64,000 nucleotides of DNA, taken from contig CAVXUA010000009.1 in NCBI GenBank assembly GCA_963764825.1, positions 186,001 to 250,000 on the forward strand. The letters run 5' to 3'. Shown here piece after piece: positions 32,031 to 43,020 of this stretch; position 1 is the first letter of the stretch; each line of letters begins with the position of its first letter. The notes beneath the pieces were generated by a model. That model made no database searches. It saw nothing but the letters and a program-made list of their open reading frames with translations, and was not told where the DNA came from. Both the position numbers and the translations under genes were made by a program. This DNA comes from JAZGGS01 sp963764825 (GTDB taxonomy: Bacteria > Bacteroidota > Ignavibacteria > Ignavibacteriales > Ignavibacteriaceae).

Positions 32031-32961
32031 ATGAAACAATTTAATAAGCTAAAAGTATTTATTTTTTGTTTAATAGTATTTTCAATAAAATCTCCTGCAC
32101 AGGGAACTTATGATATATTTCCACTTACCGGCGGCATGCATTATACCTATAATTTTTTTCAAGAATATAAGTTTTATCATGTTGCAACTCTGACCAACAT
32201 TCATAGTGATTCAGGAAGCGTTGAATATACTATACTGGATTCTCTTGAATATGGTGATACATTAATAGTTTGGAATATAGAACAAAGACGAAATATACTT
32301 CACAGGGACTATAACTACCCGAATGATACAACATATAAAGTACGAGATACCAGTTATTATCAACTTTCTGAATCTTTAATCGGAGATCATGAATTAAAAT
32401 GTTCATCGATGGTTTGGTTCTTTCCCCTAAATGTTTGGCCTCCTGATGTATCCTGGACAGGTCCTGATTCCAGCGTATATCGTTATTCAGATTTCCCCAA
32501 TTTCTTAGGTGTACTTTCATCAAATGTGTATGATCCCTTCTGGGTAGATTCGATTTGGTTTTCAAATGAAGCCGGAATGTATCGAAGGGTAACTGAAAAT
32601 TTTTGGGGGTACTGGTATTACTCATGGTTCTTATAGGAGATATTTATACCGATCCGATATACCAAATGATGTAGAGCAGAATAATTGGAATAATGTTAAA
32701 GATTATGTTTTATCCCAAAACTACCCCAACCCGTTTAACCCAAGGACAAGTATACAGTATGCAGTTAGCAGTGGGCAATTTGTTAGCTTAAAAGTGTATG
32801 ATGTGTTAGGAAAAGAAGTTGCAACCATTGTTAACGAAGAAAAACCAGCAGGAAGTTATGAGGTTGAGTTTGATGCAGCAATCTTATCAAGTGGAATTTA
32901 CTTTTATAGAATGCAAGCCGGTGATTTTATTGAAACTAAGAAGATGATACTGATGAAGTAA
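32031..32961 (+). CDS. T9SS-sorted secreted protein (frame broken once)
   Basis: About 310 residues. Signal peptide LKVFIFCLIVFSIKSPAQ, then GTYDIFPLTGGMHYTYNFFQ, a start like that of the preceding gene, followed by an acidic, beta-rich body (YTILDSLEYGDTLIVWNIEQ) with no known motif. A break near 32625 stops the reading after YYSWFL; in the next frame it continues YRRYLYRSDIPNDVEQN and the sorting domain NYPNPFNPRTSIQY, LKVYDVLGKEVATIVNEEKP, GIYFYRMQAGDFIETKKM. The two neighbours look like divergent copies of one cargo family. A terminator shared with ferritin follows. Confidence 0.8.
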
Positions 32962-32973
32962 ATTTTCTACAAT

Positions 32974-33009
32974 AAAAAAATCCCCTTCAAATAGAAGGAG
33001 ATTTTTTTA
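32974..33009. terminator. Bidirectional intrinsic terminator
   Basis: The A-run, a stem CCTTC-AAATA-GAAGG with flanking TC/GA pairs, and a T-run lie between the ends of the convergent T9SS cargo gene and the ferritin gene. It has a run of A/T on each side, so it can stop both transcripts. Confidence 0.8.
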
Positions 33010-33010
33010 A

Positions 33011-33520
33011 TTACTCTGCAGTTGGTTGTTGAACTGTTCTGCTTCCTAACTCGTTGTCTAGCATAAACAAACCACTTTTGCTGTCGCCTATCATTTCCAT
33101 TCTTTTTACATTCTGCTGAGCTGATGCTTCTTCCTCAACCTGCTCGCCCACGAACCACTGTAAAAAGTTTACGGTTGCATGATCTTTTTCCTTTTGTGCA
33201 AGATCAACTATGGCATTGATACTTTTTGTTACTTTCTGTTCATGTACAAATGTATCTTTAAATACTTCCAGGAATGAATTCCATTTAGTTTTCGGTCCAT
33301 CAATTTTTTGCAGAGACACTTCGCCACCAACCTGGTAAACGTAATCAAATATCTTCATAGCGTGTGCATATTCCTCATCAGCCTGCATTCTAAACCACTT
33401 GGCAAAACCCTGCAAATCATTTGCCTCAAAGTAAGCAGACATAGATAAATAGAAGTATGATGAATAATATTCAGCGTTAAGTTGCTTATTTAATGCTGTT
33501 TGTATGTTTTTAGAAATCAT
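33011..33520 (-). CDS. Ferritin (non-haem iron storage)
   Basis: 170 residues, intact. I chose the ATG at 33520 (MISKNIQTALNKQLNAEYY), which follows GAGGATTTAAG; the frame is open 44 codons further upstream, but that extension has no ferritin character. The ferroxidase ligands are in place: Glu17 in NAEYYSSY, Glu50 and His53 in ADEEYAHAM. A 24-subunit shell stores iron as ferric oxide. The Ftn type has no haem-binding Met. A promoter box lies about 50 bases upstream. It is convergent with the preceding T9SS gene and divergent from gap. Confidence 0.93.
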   Translation of the reverse strand: MISKNIQTALNKQLNAEYYSSYFYLSMSAYFEANDLQGFAKWFRMQADEEYAHAMKIFDYVYQVGGEVSLQKIDGPKTKWNSFLEVFKDTFVHEQKVTKSINAIVDLAQKEKDHATVNFLQWFVGEQVEEEASAQQNVKRMEMIGDSKSGLFMLDNELGSRTVQQPTAE

Positions 33521-33567
33521 CTTAAATCCTCTTAATATTACATTTACAATTAAATAATTTTCAATAC

Positions 33568-33575
33568 CAAATATA
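33568..33575 (-). promoter_or_regulatory. -7 box TATATTTG upstream of ferritin
   Basis: On the minus strand this reads TATATTTG, matching TAnnTTTG, about 48 bases before the ferritin start. The upstream element is not clear by eye. No Fur-like palindrome was found. Confidence 0.45.
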
Positions 33576-33751
33576 TAAAAAATGAGTGTAATTTTTGATT
33601 TTCTTAGTGCGGCATCGATCACATTTAGGCAAATAATGTAGAATTTTAACAAGCAGATAAGCTTTTTGAATTGATATTAAAAACGGCTTTAGGTACTTTT
33701 AAGACTTAATTTAAAAGGAAAATCAATTTAAAATTTACAGGAGATTAAATA

Positions 33752-34744
33752 ATGGCAATTAAAGTTGGAATTAATGGTTTTGGAAGAATAGGACGGCTTG
33801 TTTTCAGAAGATGTAAAGAATTAGGCGGTTTTGATTTTGTTGGTATAAACGATCTTACAGATGCTAAAACACTGGCACATTTATTAAAATACGATTCTGT
33901 TCATGGCAAATATAACGGAACAATTAAAGTTGATGGTAACGATATAATTGTTGACGGCGATAGAATAAAAATTAGTGCAGAAAAAGATCCTGCAAACCTT
34001 AAATGGGGTGATCTTGGAACAGATATCGTTATTGAATCCACCGGAGTTTTCAGAACTAAAGAAGCATGCTTAAAGCATGTTGAAGCTGGTGCGAAGAAAG
34101 TTATACTTACTGTTCCGCCAAAAGGTGAAATTGATGCAATGGTAGTGCTTGGAGTTAATGATGAAGTGTTGAAAGGTAATGAGCAGGTTATTTCTAATGC
34201 TTCTTGTACAACCAATTGTCTCGCTCCCATGGTTAAAGTTCTTAACGATGCTTTTGGTGTTGAAAAAGGATTTATGACAACAGTTCACTCTTATACAAAT
34301 GATCAGAGATTGCTGGATTTACCGCATAGTGATTTAAGAAGATCACGTGCCGCCGCATTATCAATAATTCCTACAACAACTGGCGCTGCTAAAGCTGTTG
34401 GTAAAGTTATACCGGAATTAAACGGAATGCTGGATGGATTTTCATTAAGAGTTCCTACACCTGATGGTTCTATTACAGATTTAGTTGCAACACTTAAGAA
34501 AGATGTTACTGCTGAAGAAGTAAATGCAGCATTTAAAAAAGCTGCCAATGGCGATTTAAAAGGAATACTTGAATATAGTGATGAACCTTTAGTTTCAGCA
34601 GATATTGTTGGAAATCCCCATTCAAATATTTTTGATTCACTTTCAACAATGGCAAACGGTAACCTTGTAAAAGTGGTTGGCTGGTATGATAATGAGTATG
34701 GTTACTCTTGCAGGGTAGTTGATTTAATTAAAAAAGTTGTTTGA
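33752..34744 (+). CDS. gap: Glyceraldehyde-3-phosphate dehydrogenase
   Basis: 330 residues, intact. The N-terminal NAD fold MAIKVGINGFGRIGRLVFRR, and the active site ISNASCTTNCLAP with the catalytic Cys, then the catalytic His within TTVHSYTNDQ, and the end WYDNEYGYSCRVVDLI are all canonical. Catalyses the NAD-dependent oxidation and phosphorylation of glyceraldehyde 3-phosphate in glycolysis. CAGGAG precedes the ATG by 7 bases. The pgk gene follows 110 bases later, the usual gap-pgk order, with a strong hairpin in the gap. Confidence 0.97.
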   Translation: MAIKVGINGFGRIGRLVFRRCKELGGFDFVGINDLTDAKTLAHLLKYDSVHGKYNGTIKVDGNDIIVDGDRIKISAEKDPANLKWGDLGTDIVIESTGVFRTKEACLKHVEAGAKKVILTVPPKGEIDAMVVLGVNDEVLKGNEQVISNASCTTNCLAPMVKVLNDAFGVEKGFMTTVHSYTNDQRLLDLPHSDLRRSRAAALSIIPTTTGAAKAVGKVIPELNGMLDGFSLRVPTPDGSITDLVATLKKDVTAEEVNAAFKKAANGDLKGILEYSDEPLVSADIVGNPHSNIFDSLSTMANGNLVKVVGWYDNEYGYSCRVVDLIKKVV

Positions 34745-34764
34745 TTGAATGTTGATGTGATCAT

Positions 34765-34795
34765 TGTAGGGAATGGTTTAGGACCATTCCCTGCA
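34765..34795 (+). other. Strong hairpin in the gap-pgk spacer
   Basis: GGGAATGGT-TTAGG-ACCATTCCC is a perfect 9-bp stem that extends to about 13 bp with one G-U pair. No T-run follows, so it is not a typical terminator. It may stabilise the upstream mRNA or set the ratio of gap to pgk. The rest of this 110-base spacer is unremarkable. Confidence 0.6.
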
Positions 34796-34854
34796 TCCTG
34801 ATAATCCGCGCCTGGGGAAAATCTGTTGCAAACTATTTTATGATAAGGTAAAAA

Positions 34855-36052
34855 ATGAACAAGCTTTCAATTGATTCTGTTAATTTTAAAAATAAAAAAG
34901 TTTTAGTTAGAGTAGATTTTAACGTTCCACTGGATGAAAATCAAAACATAACAAACGATATTAGAATAAAATCATCTTTACCAACAATTAATAAATTGGT
35001 TGATGACGGCGGAAAAGTAATTTTAATGAGTCATCTTGGAAGACCTAAGGGTGAGAGAAAACAGGAATTCAGTTTAAAACCCGCTGCTATTAAGATTAAG
35101 CGAACTTCTTGGTAAAGAAGTTAAGCTGGCTCCTGATTGTATTGGCGAAGAGACTGAAAAGCTGGTAAATGAAATGAACTCTGGCGATGTTATTCTTCTT
35201 GAAAATGTACGCTTCCATAAAGAAGAAACCGATAATGAGCCGGAATTTGCAAAACAATTAGCATCACTTGGTGAAGTTTATGTAAATGATGCTTTCGGAT
35301 CTGCACACAGAGCCCATGCTTCAACCGAAGGAGTTACAAAATTTATTGATACCTGTGCAGCCGGTTACCTTATGCAGAAAGAGCTCGATTATCTTGGTAG
35401 CGCTCTTGCTGAACCAAAGAGACCATATTGTGCTATTCTTGGTGGAGCTAAAATCTCAGGCAAAATTGATGTTATAAATAATCTGCTCGATAAAGTTGAT
35501 ACCTTAATTGTTGGCGGAGGAATGGCATTTACATTTTTCAAAGCACAGGGTAAAGAAATTGGAAAATCACTTCTTGAAGAAGAAAAACTGGATCTTGCAA
35601 AAGAACTGTTGGGCAAACTGGAAGATTCAAAAGTTAAGTTTCTTCTTCCTGTTGATGTTGTAGTTGCTGAAGAATTTAGTAACGATTCCCCCGCAGAAAC
35701 CGTTAGTGTTGATAATATTCCTTCAAACAAAATGGGTTTGGATATAGGAAGGGAATCAATTAAATTGTTCAAAGATGAGTTGATGAAATCGAAGACTATT
35801 GTGTGGAATGGACCTATGGGAGTTTTTGAAATGGATAACTTTGCCGAAGGAACTATGGAAATTGCAAAAGCGCTTGCAGAGGTAACTTCAAACGGGGCGG
35901 TTACTGTTATTGGCGGAGGAGATTCTGCAGCAGCAATAAGTAAAAGTGGTTTAGAAAAGCAGGTGTCCCATGTTTCAACAGGCGGCGGCGCATCACTGGA
36001 ATTTTTAGAAGGAAAAACACTTCCGGGTGTTGCTGCGCTCACAGATATTTAA
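34855..36052 (+). CDS. pgk: Phosphoglycerate kinase (frame broken once)
   Basis: Makes ATP from 1,3-bisphosphoglycerate. Motifs: KVLVRVDFNVPLDENQ, LMSHLGRPKG, NDAFGSAHRAHASTEGV, CAILGGAKISGKIDVI, WNGPMGVFEMDNFAEGT and VIGGGDSAAAI. A break near 35098 (AAIKIKRTSW) is repaired by one base to RLSELLGKEVKLAPDCIG, the expected text. Length about 399 residues, normal. Although essential, it is broken here, which supports a sequence-error explanation. It is part of gap-pgk-rhomboid. Confidence 0.95.
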
Positions 36053-36075
36053 TAATGTTTAAGTAAAGGAATAAT

Positions 36076-36980
36076 TTGAATAATTCGTTTAGACCCAGAG
36101 GATTTGGCAGATTTAGTCTTTTTCCACCTATAATTAAAAATCTTTTGATCATCAATGCTGCGGTATTTTTCTTCCAGTTGTTGCAAGCAATTTTATGATT
36201 GGCGGAATACCTGGTATATATGTTTTGCAAGAATGGTTTGCGCTTAATCCACTTGTTGAAGGTGCTAACTTCCAGGTCTGGCAATTGATCACTTACCAGT
36301 TTATGCATGCAGGGTTTGGTCATATATTCTTTAATATGTTTATGCTCTGGATGTTTGGTATGGAAATAGAAAATATTATGGGTTCGAAAAAATTTCTGTA
36401 TTATTACCTGATATGCGGAGTTGCAGCAGGGTTGGCACAACTTTTCATCGCTCCTCTCTTTTCTGTCCCAGCTCTAACAATTGGTGCATCAGGAGCAGTT
36501 TTTGGAGTTATGATTGCATTCGCATTTATGTTCCCGGATCGTTTAATATTTCTCTGGTTTCTAATTCCGATAAAAGCAAAATACCTTATTGGATTTTTAT
36601 TCATCCTAGAAATCTTCTTTATAGGAGATGCAGGCAGTGATGTAGCTCATCTTGCACATCTCGGTGGAGCAATTGCCGGATTTATTTTTATAATGATGGA
36701 TAAGAAAATAGACGTTACCCTAAAGCATATGTTTAATAAATCTTACTACCGAACCACTGAAAAACCACCGAATATTTTCAGCGGGATTACAGAACGGTTC
36801 AGCAAAAAAGATGATGAAGTTAAAGAAGCTAAATTTTATGATTTAAAGGATGATGAAGATGAAAAAATTACACAGGAAGATATTGATGAAATTCTTGATA
36901 AAATAAGCAAGTCAGGTTATCAGAATCTTACCGAGAAGGAAAAGAAAACTTTATTTGAAGCAAGCAAGAAGATGAATTAA
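36076..36980 (+). CDS. Rhomboid-family intramembrane serine protease (frame broken once)
   Basis: About 301 residues. The likely start is a TTG at 36076 (NNSFRPRGFGRFSLFPPI), preceded by AAAGGA, with the first helix NLLIINAAVFFFQLL; one extra base near 36182 sends it out of frame, and the reading resumes at ASNFMIGGIPGIY. Conserved features: QLITYQFMHAGFGHIFFNMF, the catalytic Ser in GASGAVFG and the catalytic His in HLAHLGGAIAGF. A soluble, charged cytoplasmic tail of about 80 residues follows (KFYDLKDDEDEKI). It cleaves membrane proteins within the bilayer; its targets are unknown. Confidence 0.88.
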
Positions 36981-36982
36981 TC

Positions 36983-37343
36983 GTGAACAGAATTTCATTA
37001 AAATTTCTTCTATTATTAATTATTCCTGCTTTTACTTAATAGTTGTTCCGAAGAAGAAGTAATTCCCGAAGAAAAATTCATACATGTTTATGTTGATTTG
37101 ATGATCGTGCAGGATACAACAAGAGTAAACCCGCTGCCTCTCGATTCACTTAAAGAAATAGTTTTTACAAAACATGATATAACTTCAGAATTGTATGATA
37201 AAACGATTGCCAAATATAATTCATCGCCCGAAGATTGGGAGGGATTTTTTGATAAAGCAATTGCTTACCTTGAGGAATTAAAAACTAAGAGAGAACGATT
37301 AGTGTATTTTAATTTTGCAGCCGCAATTCGTATAAGCGAATAA
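36983..37343 (+). CDS. DUF4296-like lipoprotein (frame broken once)
   Basis: Short secreted lipoprotein of about 120 residues. The GTG start gives a signal peptide (MNRISLKFLLLLIIPA); a break near 37030 moves it to the next frame, where LLLNSCSEEE provides a lipobox with the acylated Cys. The mature part PEEKFIHVYVDLMIVQDTTR has the alternating pattern of DUF4296, which is common in Bacteroidetes and of unknown function. It follows rhomboid by 2 bases. Its 3' end overlaps the end of recQ on the other strand by about 79 bases. Confidence 0.7.
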
Positions 37344-39872
37344 GGTACAGAGGAGGGGAGCTTTTCTTTAAGATCTTTTAAATTATGATAACCAATCTCA
37401 ACCTGCTTTTTTATCATTTCAAAAATCTCATCATCAAATAAAAAAGCAATATCGGTTTCAGGTTTGTATTCAATAATGGTTTCAATCTGCATAGATATTA
37501 CTGCTTCCGAAAGTTTCCTTAATTCCGAGATACTTTGCAGCGAATATTTCCTTAACAGGAGTTCATAAGTGTTGTGAATATTTTTCGGAAGAGTGCGGTC
37601 TTCGTTACTATCAATTTTAACCGGATTATTTTTTGTAAAATCATTAATGATCTCTAAAAAATCATTCCCGATTTTATTAAACATCCTGTTATTAAAACCG
37701 GATATAGCTAACAATCCTTCTTTGGTAGCGGTTTCCTTTCTACTATTTCTCTAAGAAGTTCATCAGGACATATAACATTATCCGGTTTGTAAAAATTTTT
37801 CAGATGTTTTTTTTCTTGCATCTCTTAGCAGGTTATAAAGGTAAAGATTCTCTTCGTAATTTTTTGCAGGAGCAGCTTCTTCTATCATAGCGCCGATTTT
37901 TACTAATGTCTCTTTTCCTTTATTTGTAAGATCTAAAAATCTTTTTGCACCGCTCGTCCTGCTGATAAATTGTTTAGCCGCAAGTTCCTGCACAATAATT
38001 TTAATATCATTTTTATCGAAGTTTGTGCAAGTTCCAAATTCTTAAACTTTTCAAAACTCTCTTTTAGTTTATTGCCTTGCAAAATGTTGATCAGCGCATT
38101 TTCATCAATTGGTTTTTCTGCTTCATCAAGGGTTCTTATTATTATTTCTGAAATATATTCTACAGTGGAATCGGTTATCCGTTCACCTGCAAGACAGTTA
38201 TCGCATTTGTCGCAGCGGTAATCATCAAGCTGCTCTCCAAAGTAATTTAGTATAAAGTTAAACCTGCATTTTTTTGTATAAGCAAACTCTGTCATCAGGT
38301 TAAGTTTGCGTTGTGCATTAATATAACTTTCGTTTATCATCTTGTAGTTAAGTATTAGCTTATCATCAGCCGCCCTGGGTGCAGCAAGTTGTATAGTTTC
38401 TTTCTCAATTGCTTTTTGAAATGAAATAATTCCAAGATTATCAAGTGTTGTAAGATTATCATACAAAGATGGTACAGGTATGCTTAATGATGTATGCAAA
38501 TTGATTGGTCTGGATATTCCTTATTACCCGCAAATAACACGCTGCCAAATTCGCGGAGCAGCTGAAGAATAATATTTTTAAATTCCTCATTGCTGGTTGT
38601 GCTTACGAATTGTTTTAACCTGCTCTTTCTCCATCGTAAAACTTATAGAATCTTTTTTCTCGAACTCAGAAACCTGCCTAAGATAACCGGCTCTTTCAAG
38701 ATATCTTAACGAAGCGTGCAATAATCCTCTTAGAGATTGAAGTCCCTGCATAATTGGAAATATATTCAGGGTCAACAATCAATTCATTTTCAGTTATTGA
38801 ACCAACTGCAATCGAGTTATAATCACAAATAGCTTTGTAAATAGTTTGAATGATCTGTCTTGTCAGGATGAGAATTTCTTATAAAAAAATTATGAATTGA
38901 AATATCCTTATCATCATAAAGCAGGTAAGTGTAGGATGGTTTCCCATCTCTGCCCGCTCTTCCAATTTCCTGGTAAAAATTTTCTACAGAACCGGTTGTA
39001 TCATAATGAATGACTAATCTTATATCTTTTTTATCAATCCCCATCCCGAAAGCATTTGTCGCAGCAATAATATTTATTTTACCATTACTAAATTCTTCCT
39101 GTATTTTTCTTCTAATGGGCGGCTGCAAACCTGCATGATAGTAATGACATTTATATTTGTTTAGATTTAAAAATTCCGTTACTTCTTCAGCATTCTTTCG
39201 GGTTGCAGTGTAAATAATTGCAGCCCCTTCGGTTTGTCTTAGCAGTTCAAGGCATTTCTGTTTTTTGTTTTTAGGAAAGAGAACATTTAAATGAAGATTA
39301 TCTCTTTCAAATCCTCTAACAAAAATTTGCGGATCTTTTAATTGCAGTTGTTTTACAATATCCTTAACAACCTCTGGTGTAGCGGTTGCAGTAAATGCTG
39401 CTATTTTTTTAAGTGATGTATAATTGATAAAGTCTTTTATTTTCGTATAGCTTGGTCTGAAATTATGTCCCCATTCACTTATGCAATGTGCTTCATCAAC
39501 AAATAAATAAGATGGGTTAAGTGATTTTATTCTTTCAGCAAATTTTATGCTTTCAAGTTTTTCGGGTGCAATATAAAGCAGTTTAATTTTACCAAATGCA
39601 ATTTTTTGTAGAACCTGTTCCGATTCGTTGAAATCCATCGTGCTATTTATAAAAGCAGCAATTTCTTCCAGTTTGTTAAGGCTATCAACCTGGTCTTTCA
39701 TCAACGCAATTAAGGGAGAAATTACAATTGAAAAATTATCGGATATAAGAGAAGGAATTTGATAGCAGAGAGATTTTCCTGCCCCGGTTGGAAGAACTGC
39801 CAGAACATTTTTCCCATCCAGGATAGTATCAATTATTTCTTGCTGCCCGTTCCTGAAAAGTTTCAAATCCAA
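37265..39872 (-). CDS. recQ: RecQ-family ATP-dependent DNA helicase (frame broken at least five times)
   Basis: 3'-5' helicase of recombination and repair, about 870 residues. Motifs: VLPTGAGKSLCYQIP (Walker A), FVDEAHCISEWGHNFRP (DEAH), AFTATATPEVV, MGIDKKDIRLVIHYD, IGRAGRDGKPS; then in shifted frames the zinc domain (CRFNFILNYFG and RCDKCDNC) and a C-terminal helical part, ending at SLLVFNSSR. Breaks lie near 38830, 38550, 37960, 37740 and near 39860 at the start, where the usual KKYFGFETFRNGQ is split; the true start is probably slightly upstream, near 39905. The C-terminus overlaps the end of the DUF4296 gene. Confidence 0.85.
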
Positions 39873-40164
39873 AGTACTTTTTTAAGTCTTATTTTTAGAC
39901 TTTCATCTGATCCAATATAAACTGAACTCGAAATTATAATTCATAATGCGTTTCCGCAGATCAGCATAATTATTTAGGCATTAATTGTTTGAAAATTAAG
40001 CATTCACCTGTTAACTTTTCAAATGATTATTCAAAAAAATGCAACCATCCATTAAAAAGATCCTTCATTACAAATCCTGAATGTTTTAGAATTAATTTAA
40101 CTCAATTTCTATATCTGATAATTAATAATTAGGCTTTTTAATAATACTATTAAAGGAATAAAAA

Positions 40165-42951
40165 ATGAAGTACTTGTTTACCATCGCAGCAATATTTCTG
40201 TTTCAATTAAGTGTTTATTCACAAATTGAATATAAAGACCAGCTTATTGAAAATAGTGTATTCAGCAATGCTCCTGAAGAGATAAAAAATACAAAACCAT
40301 TTATAAGGCAATGGTGGTTTTTTGAAGAAAGAGCTTATCCTGAAGGTGTAATTCCTGAGAATGCGTATGAAAATTCTATCGAACAAAGAAATTTATTAAG
40401 AGAACAGAACGGAGAGGATGCTTTAAGCATTAATTGGGTAAGTCTTGGTCCAACTCCCGGTGCTTACTTTAACTACGGAAATATTTCATCCCGCGTTGTA
40501 ACAGGTGCATACGATCCAACAAATCCTGATGTTCTTTATATTGGTCCTGCAAACGGTGGAGTATGGAAATCAACTGACGGGGGAATAAATTGGATGCCAC
40601 TTACAGATAATGAAGTATCGATGGCTATGGGTTCCATAGCTATTGATCCAACTCAATACAAATATTATTTATGCAGGAACAGGTGAAGCAACTTACAGTG
40701 GCGCTTCATATTACGGGCGAGGATTATTAAAATCTACCAGATGGCGGAAATACATGGACAAACATTACTTCCGGGCTTCCTTTTTCAACTTACTTTTCAA
40801 GAATAAAGATAAGACCGGGTCATTCAAATGAACTGTTGGCTGCCTTAGGCAATTCAGGTCTTGTATAGAAGTACTGATGCTGGATTAGACTGGACATTGC
40901 TTGCCGGCGGTAGGGTTGATGATGTAGCTTTTTACTTTTACCGGCGATACTGCTTTTGCTGTTGGATCAGGGATTGGTTTAAGAAGATCACTTGATGGAG
41001 GCGCAACCTTTTCATCTTTTGGAAGTGGTTTGGGTACAGGAACAAGAACTCATTTTGATCTCGCTCTATCATCCCCAGCAACAATGTATGCTTCAGTTTA
41101 TGGCTCAAGTGTGGTTCGTATTTATAAATCTACTAACCACGGAGCAAACTGGGTTGAATTATCCACTTCATCAAATTTCCAAAGTCTGGATGGGCAGGCA
41201 TGGTATGATCTTTACTGTCGCGTAAATCCTCGTAACCCAAACAAAGCTTATGTTGGTACAATTGATGTATTCAGCACAACTGATGGAACAACTTTTAACA
41301 ATTTAACAAATGGTTATAGCGGAGGCTATGTTCATGTAGATCAGCACTATTTGTTTTTTCACCCTACAGATGAAAACACCTTTATGGTTTGCAACGATGG
41401 CGGAATATGGAAGACAACTGATAACGGAAGCAGTTTTACAAACCTGAACCAGAATTTAACACTAACCCAGTTTTACAGGATTGCTGCAAGTCCTTTTACA
41501 CCAAGCAGAATTCTTGGAGGCACACAGGATAACGGTACGCAGCAAACATTTTCATCACTAAGTTGGGCAGCAGCTTATGGTGGAGATGGAGGTGAAGTTT
41601 GTTTCAATCCACATAATTCAAATGTGATTCTTGGTGAAACACAAAATGGCGGTATTTTTAGAACAACCAATGGTGGATCTTCGTGGAGTTCAGCAACTTC
41701 AGGAATAAATACAGGGGAAAATGTTACCTGGGTTGCTCCAATAATTGCTCATCCCGATAATTCTGGTACTTTTTATGTTGCCAGACAAACTATTTATCGC
41801 TCGGTAAATGATGGTGGAACATGGAGCTCTATTTCCGGCAATGTTAATGGTACCAGCGCTGTTCGGGAATTAGCTATAAGTAAATCGAATGCATCAATTA
41901 TGTATGCAACATCTTCCAGCCAGGTTTTTCTTTCTACAGATGGCGGGGTAACATGGACAAACAAAACAAGCGGATTGCCAAATAAAACTATTAAATCAGT
42001 TAATATTCACCCATCTGATGGAAACACAGCATCTGCTAACTTTTTCCGGATTTCGGAACAAGCAAAGTTTATAAAACTACGGATATGGGAAATAGCTGGG
42101 TAAGCATTCATGGTAACCTTCCCGATTCACCTGTTAATGATGTTTTTATTTATACTTATGATACACAGAATCCGAACACTTATTTTGTTGCTACTGACAT
42201 CGGTGTATTCTTAACTCAGGATAACGGTACAAGCTGGGTTGAATTGCAAAATGGATTGCCCAACACTGTAATAGTACATCTTGATTATTCACCTTCAAAC
42301 CAAATGCTAAGAGCAGGAACACACGGCAGGGGTGTATACGAGGCGTTTATAGATTTGACTGTTCCAGTTGAACTAACATCATTTACTGCCTCGATAAATG
42401 AAAAAATAGTTACTCTTAATTGGGTTACAGCAACAGAAATAAATAACCTCGGTTTTGAAGTTGAGAGAAAATTGAAAAACCAGGAATGGACGACAATTGG
42501 TTTTGTTGAAGGTAGCGGTACAACAACTGAGCAGCAAATCTACAGATATGATGATGATTATTCTGTTCTTCCTTATGAAGGGACAGTACTTTACCGGTTA
42601 AAACAGGTTGATTTTGATGGAACTTTTGAACACTCGGAACAGGTTGCAGTTGATGTAACCTTTATTCCAAATAAATTTTATGTTTCGCAGAATTACCCAA
42701 ATCCATTTAATCCAAGTACTACTATAGAGTACTCGCTTCCGGTTGAGAGTAGTGTGAAAATAACGATTCATAATTCTATTGGAGAAGCGGTGGAAGTGCT
42801 AACCTCTGAATTGCAGCTGCCAGGAAGTTACGAAGTTGTATGGAACGCAGAGAATAGATCATCAGGTATTTATTTTTATACTTTTGAACTATCTCCGCTG
42901 GATGGAAGTAAAGTGCACCGCGAGATGAAAAAAATTGTATTTATGAAGTAA
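40165..42951 (+). CDS. T9SS-sorted beta-propeller (BNR/sortilin-like) protein (frame broken at least four times)
   Basis: About 927 residues. Signal peptide MKYLFTIAAIFLFQLSVYSQ. The body is a chain of propeller blades with recurring WKSTDGG-type loops (NGGVWKSTDGGINWMPLTD, GGIWKTTDNGSSFTNL, GGTWSSISGNVNGT, VFLSTDGGVTWTN). After that comes a fibronectin-like domain (LTSFTASINEKIVTLNW) and the sorting domain NYPNPFNPSTTIEYSLPVES to REMKKIVFMK. Breaks near 40670, 40735, 40850 to 40930 and 42055. Exported to the surface; no catalytic residues are recognised. Similar to adhesins or sialidase-like propellers. A bidirectional terminator follows. Confidence 0.82.
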
Positions 42952-42970
42952 GGTTTTTTGATGAGAATAA

Positions 42971-43002
42971 AAGGGATACTTTAACGTATCCCTTTTTTTT
43001 AT
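42971..43002. terminator. Bidirectional intrinsic terminator
   Basis: GGGATAC-TTTAAC-GTATCCC followed by TTTTTTTT; the minus-strand side is flanked by A-rich sequence that gives a T-run too. It separates the convergent ends of the propeller gene at 40165-42951 and the one at 43021-44367. Confidence 0.88.
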
Positions 43003-43020
43003 TTTGAAATCTTGTGTAAT

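Noticed and set aside
35389..36042. Long antisense frame across pgk
   Set aside because: Codon-bias shadow of phosphoglycerate kinase, with no family resemblance.
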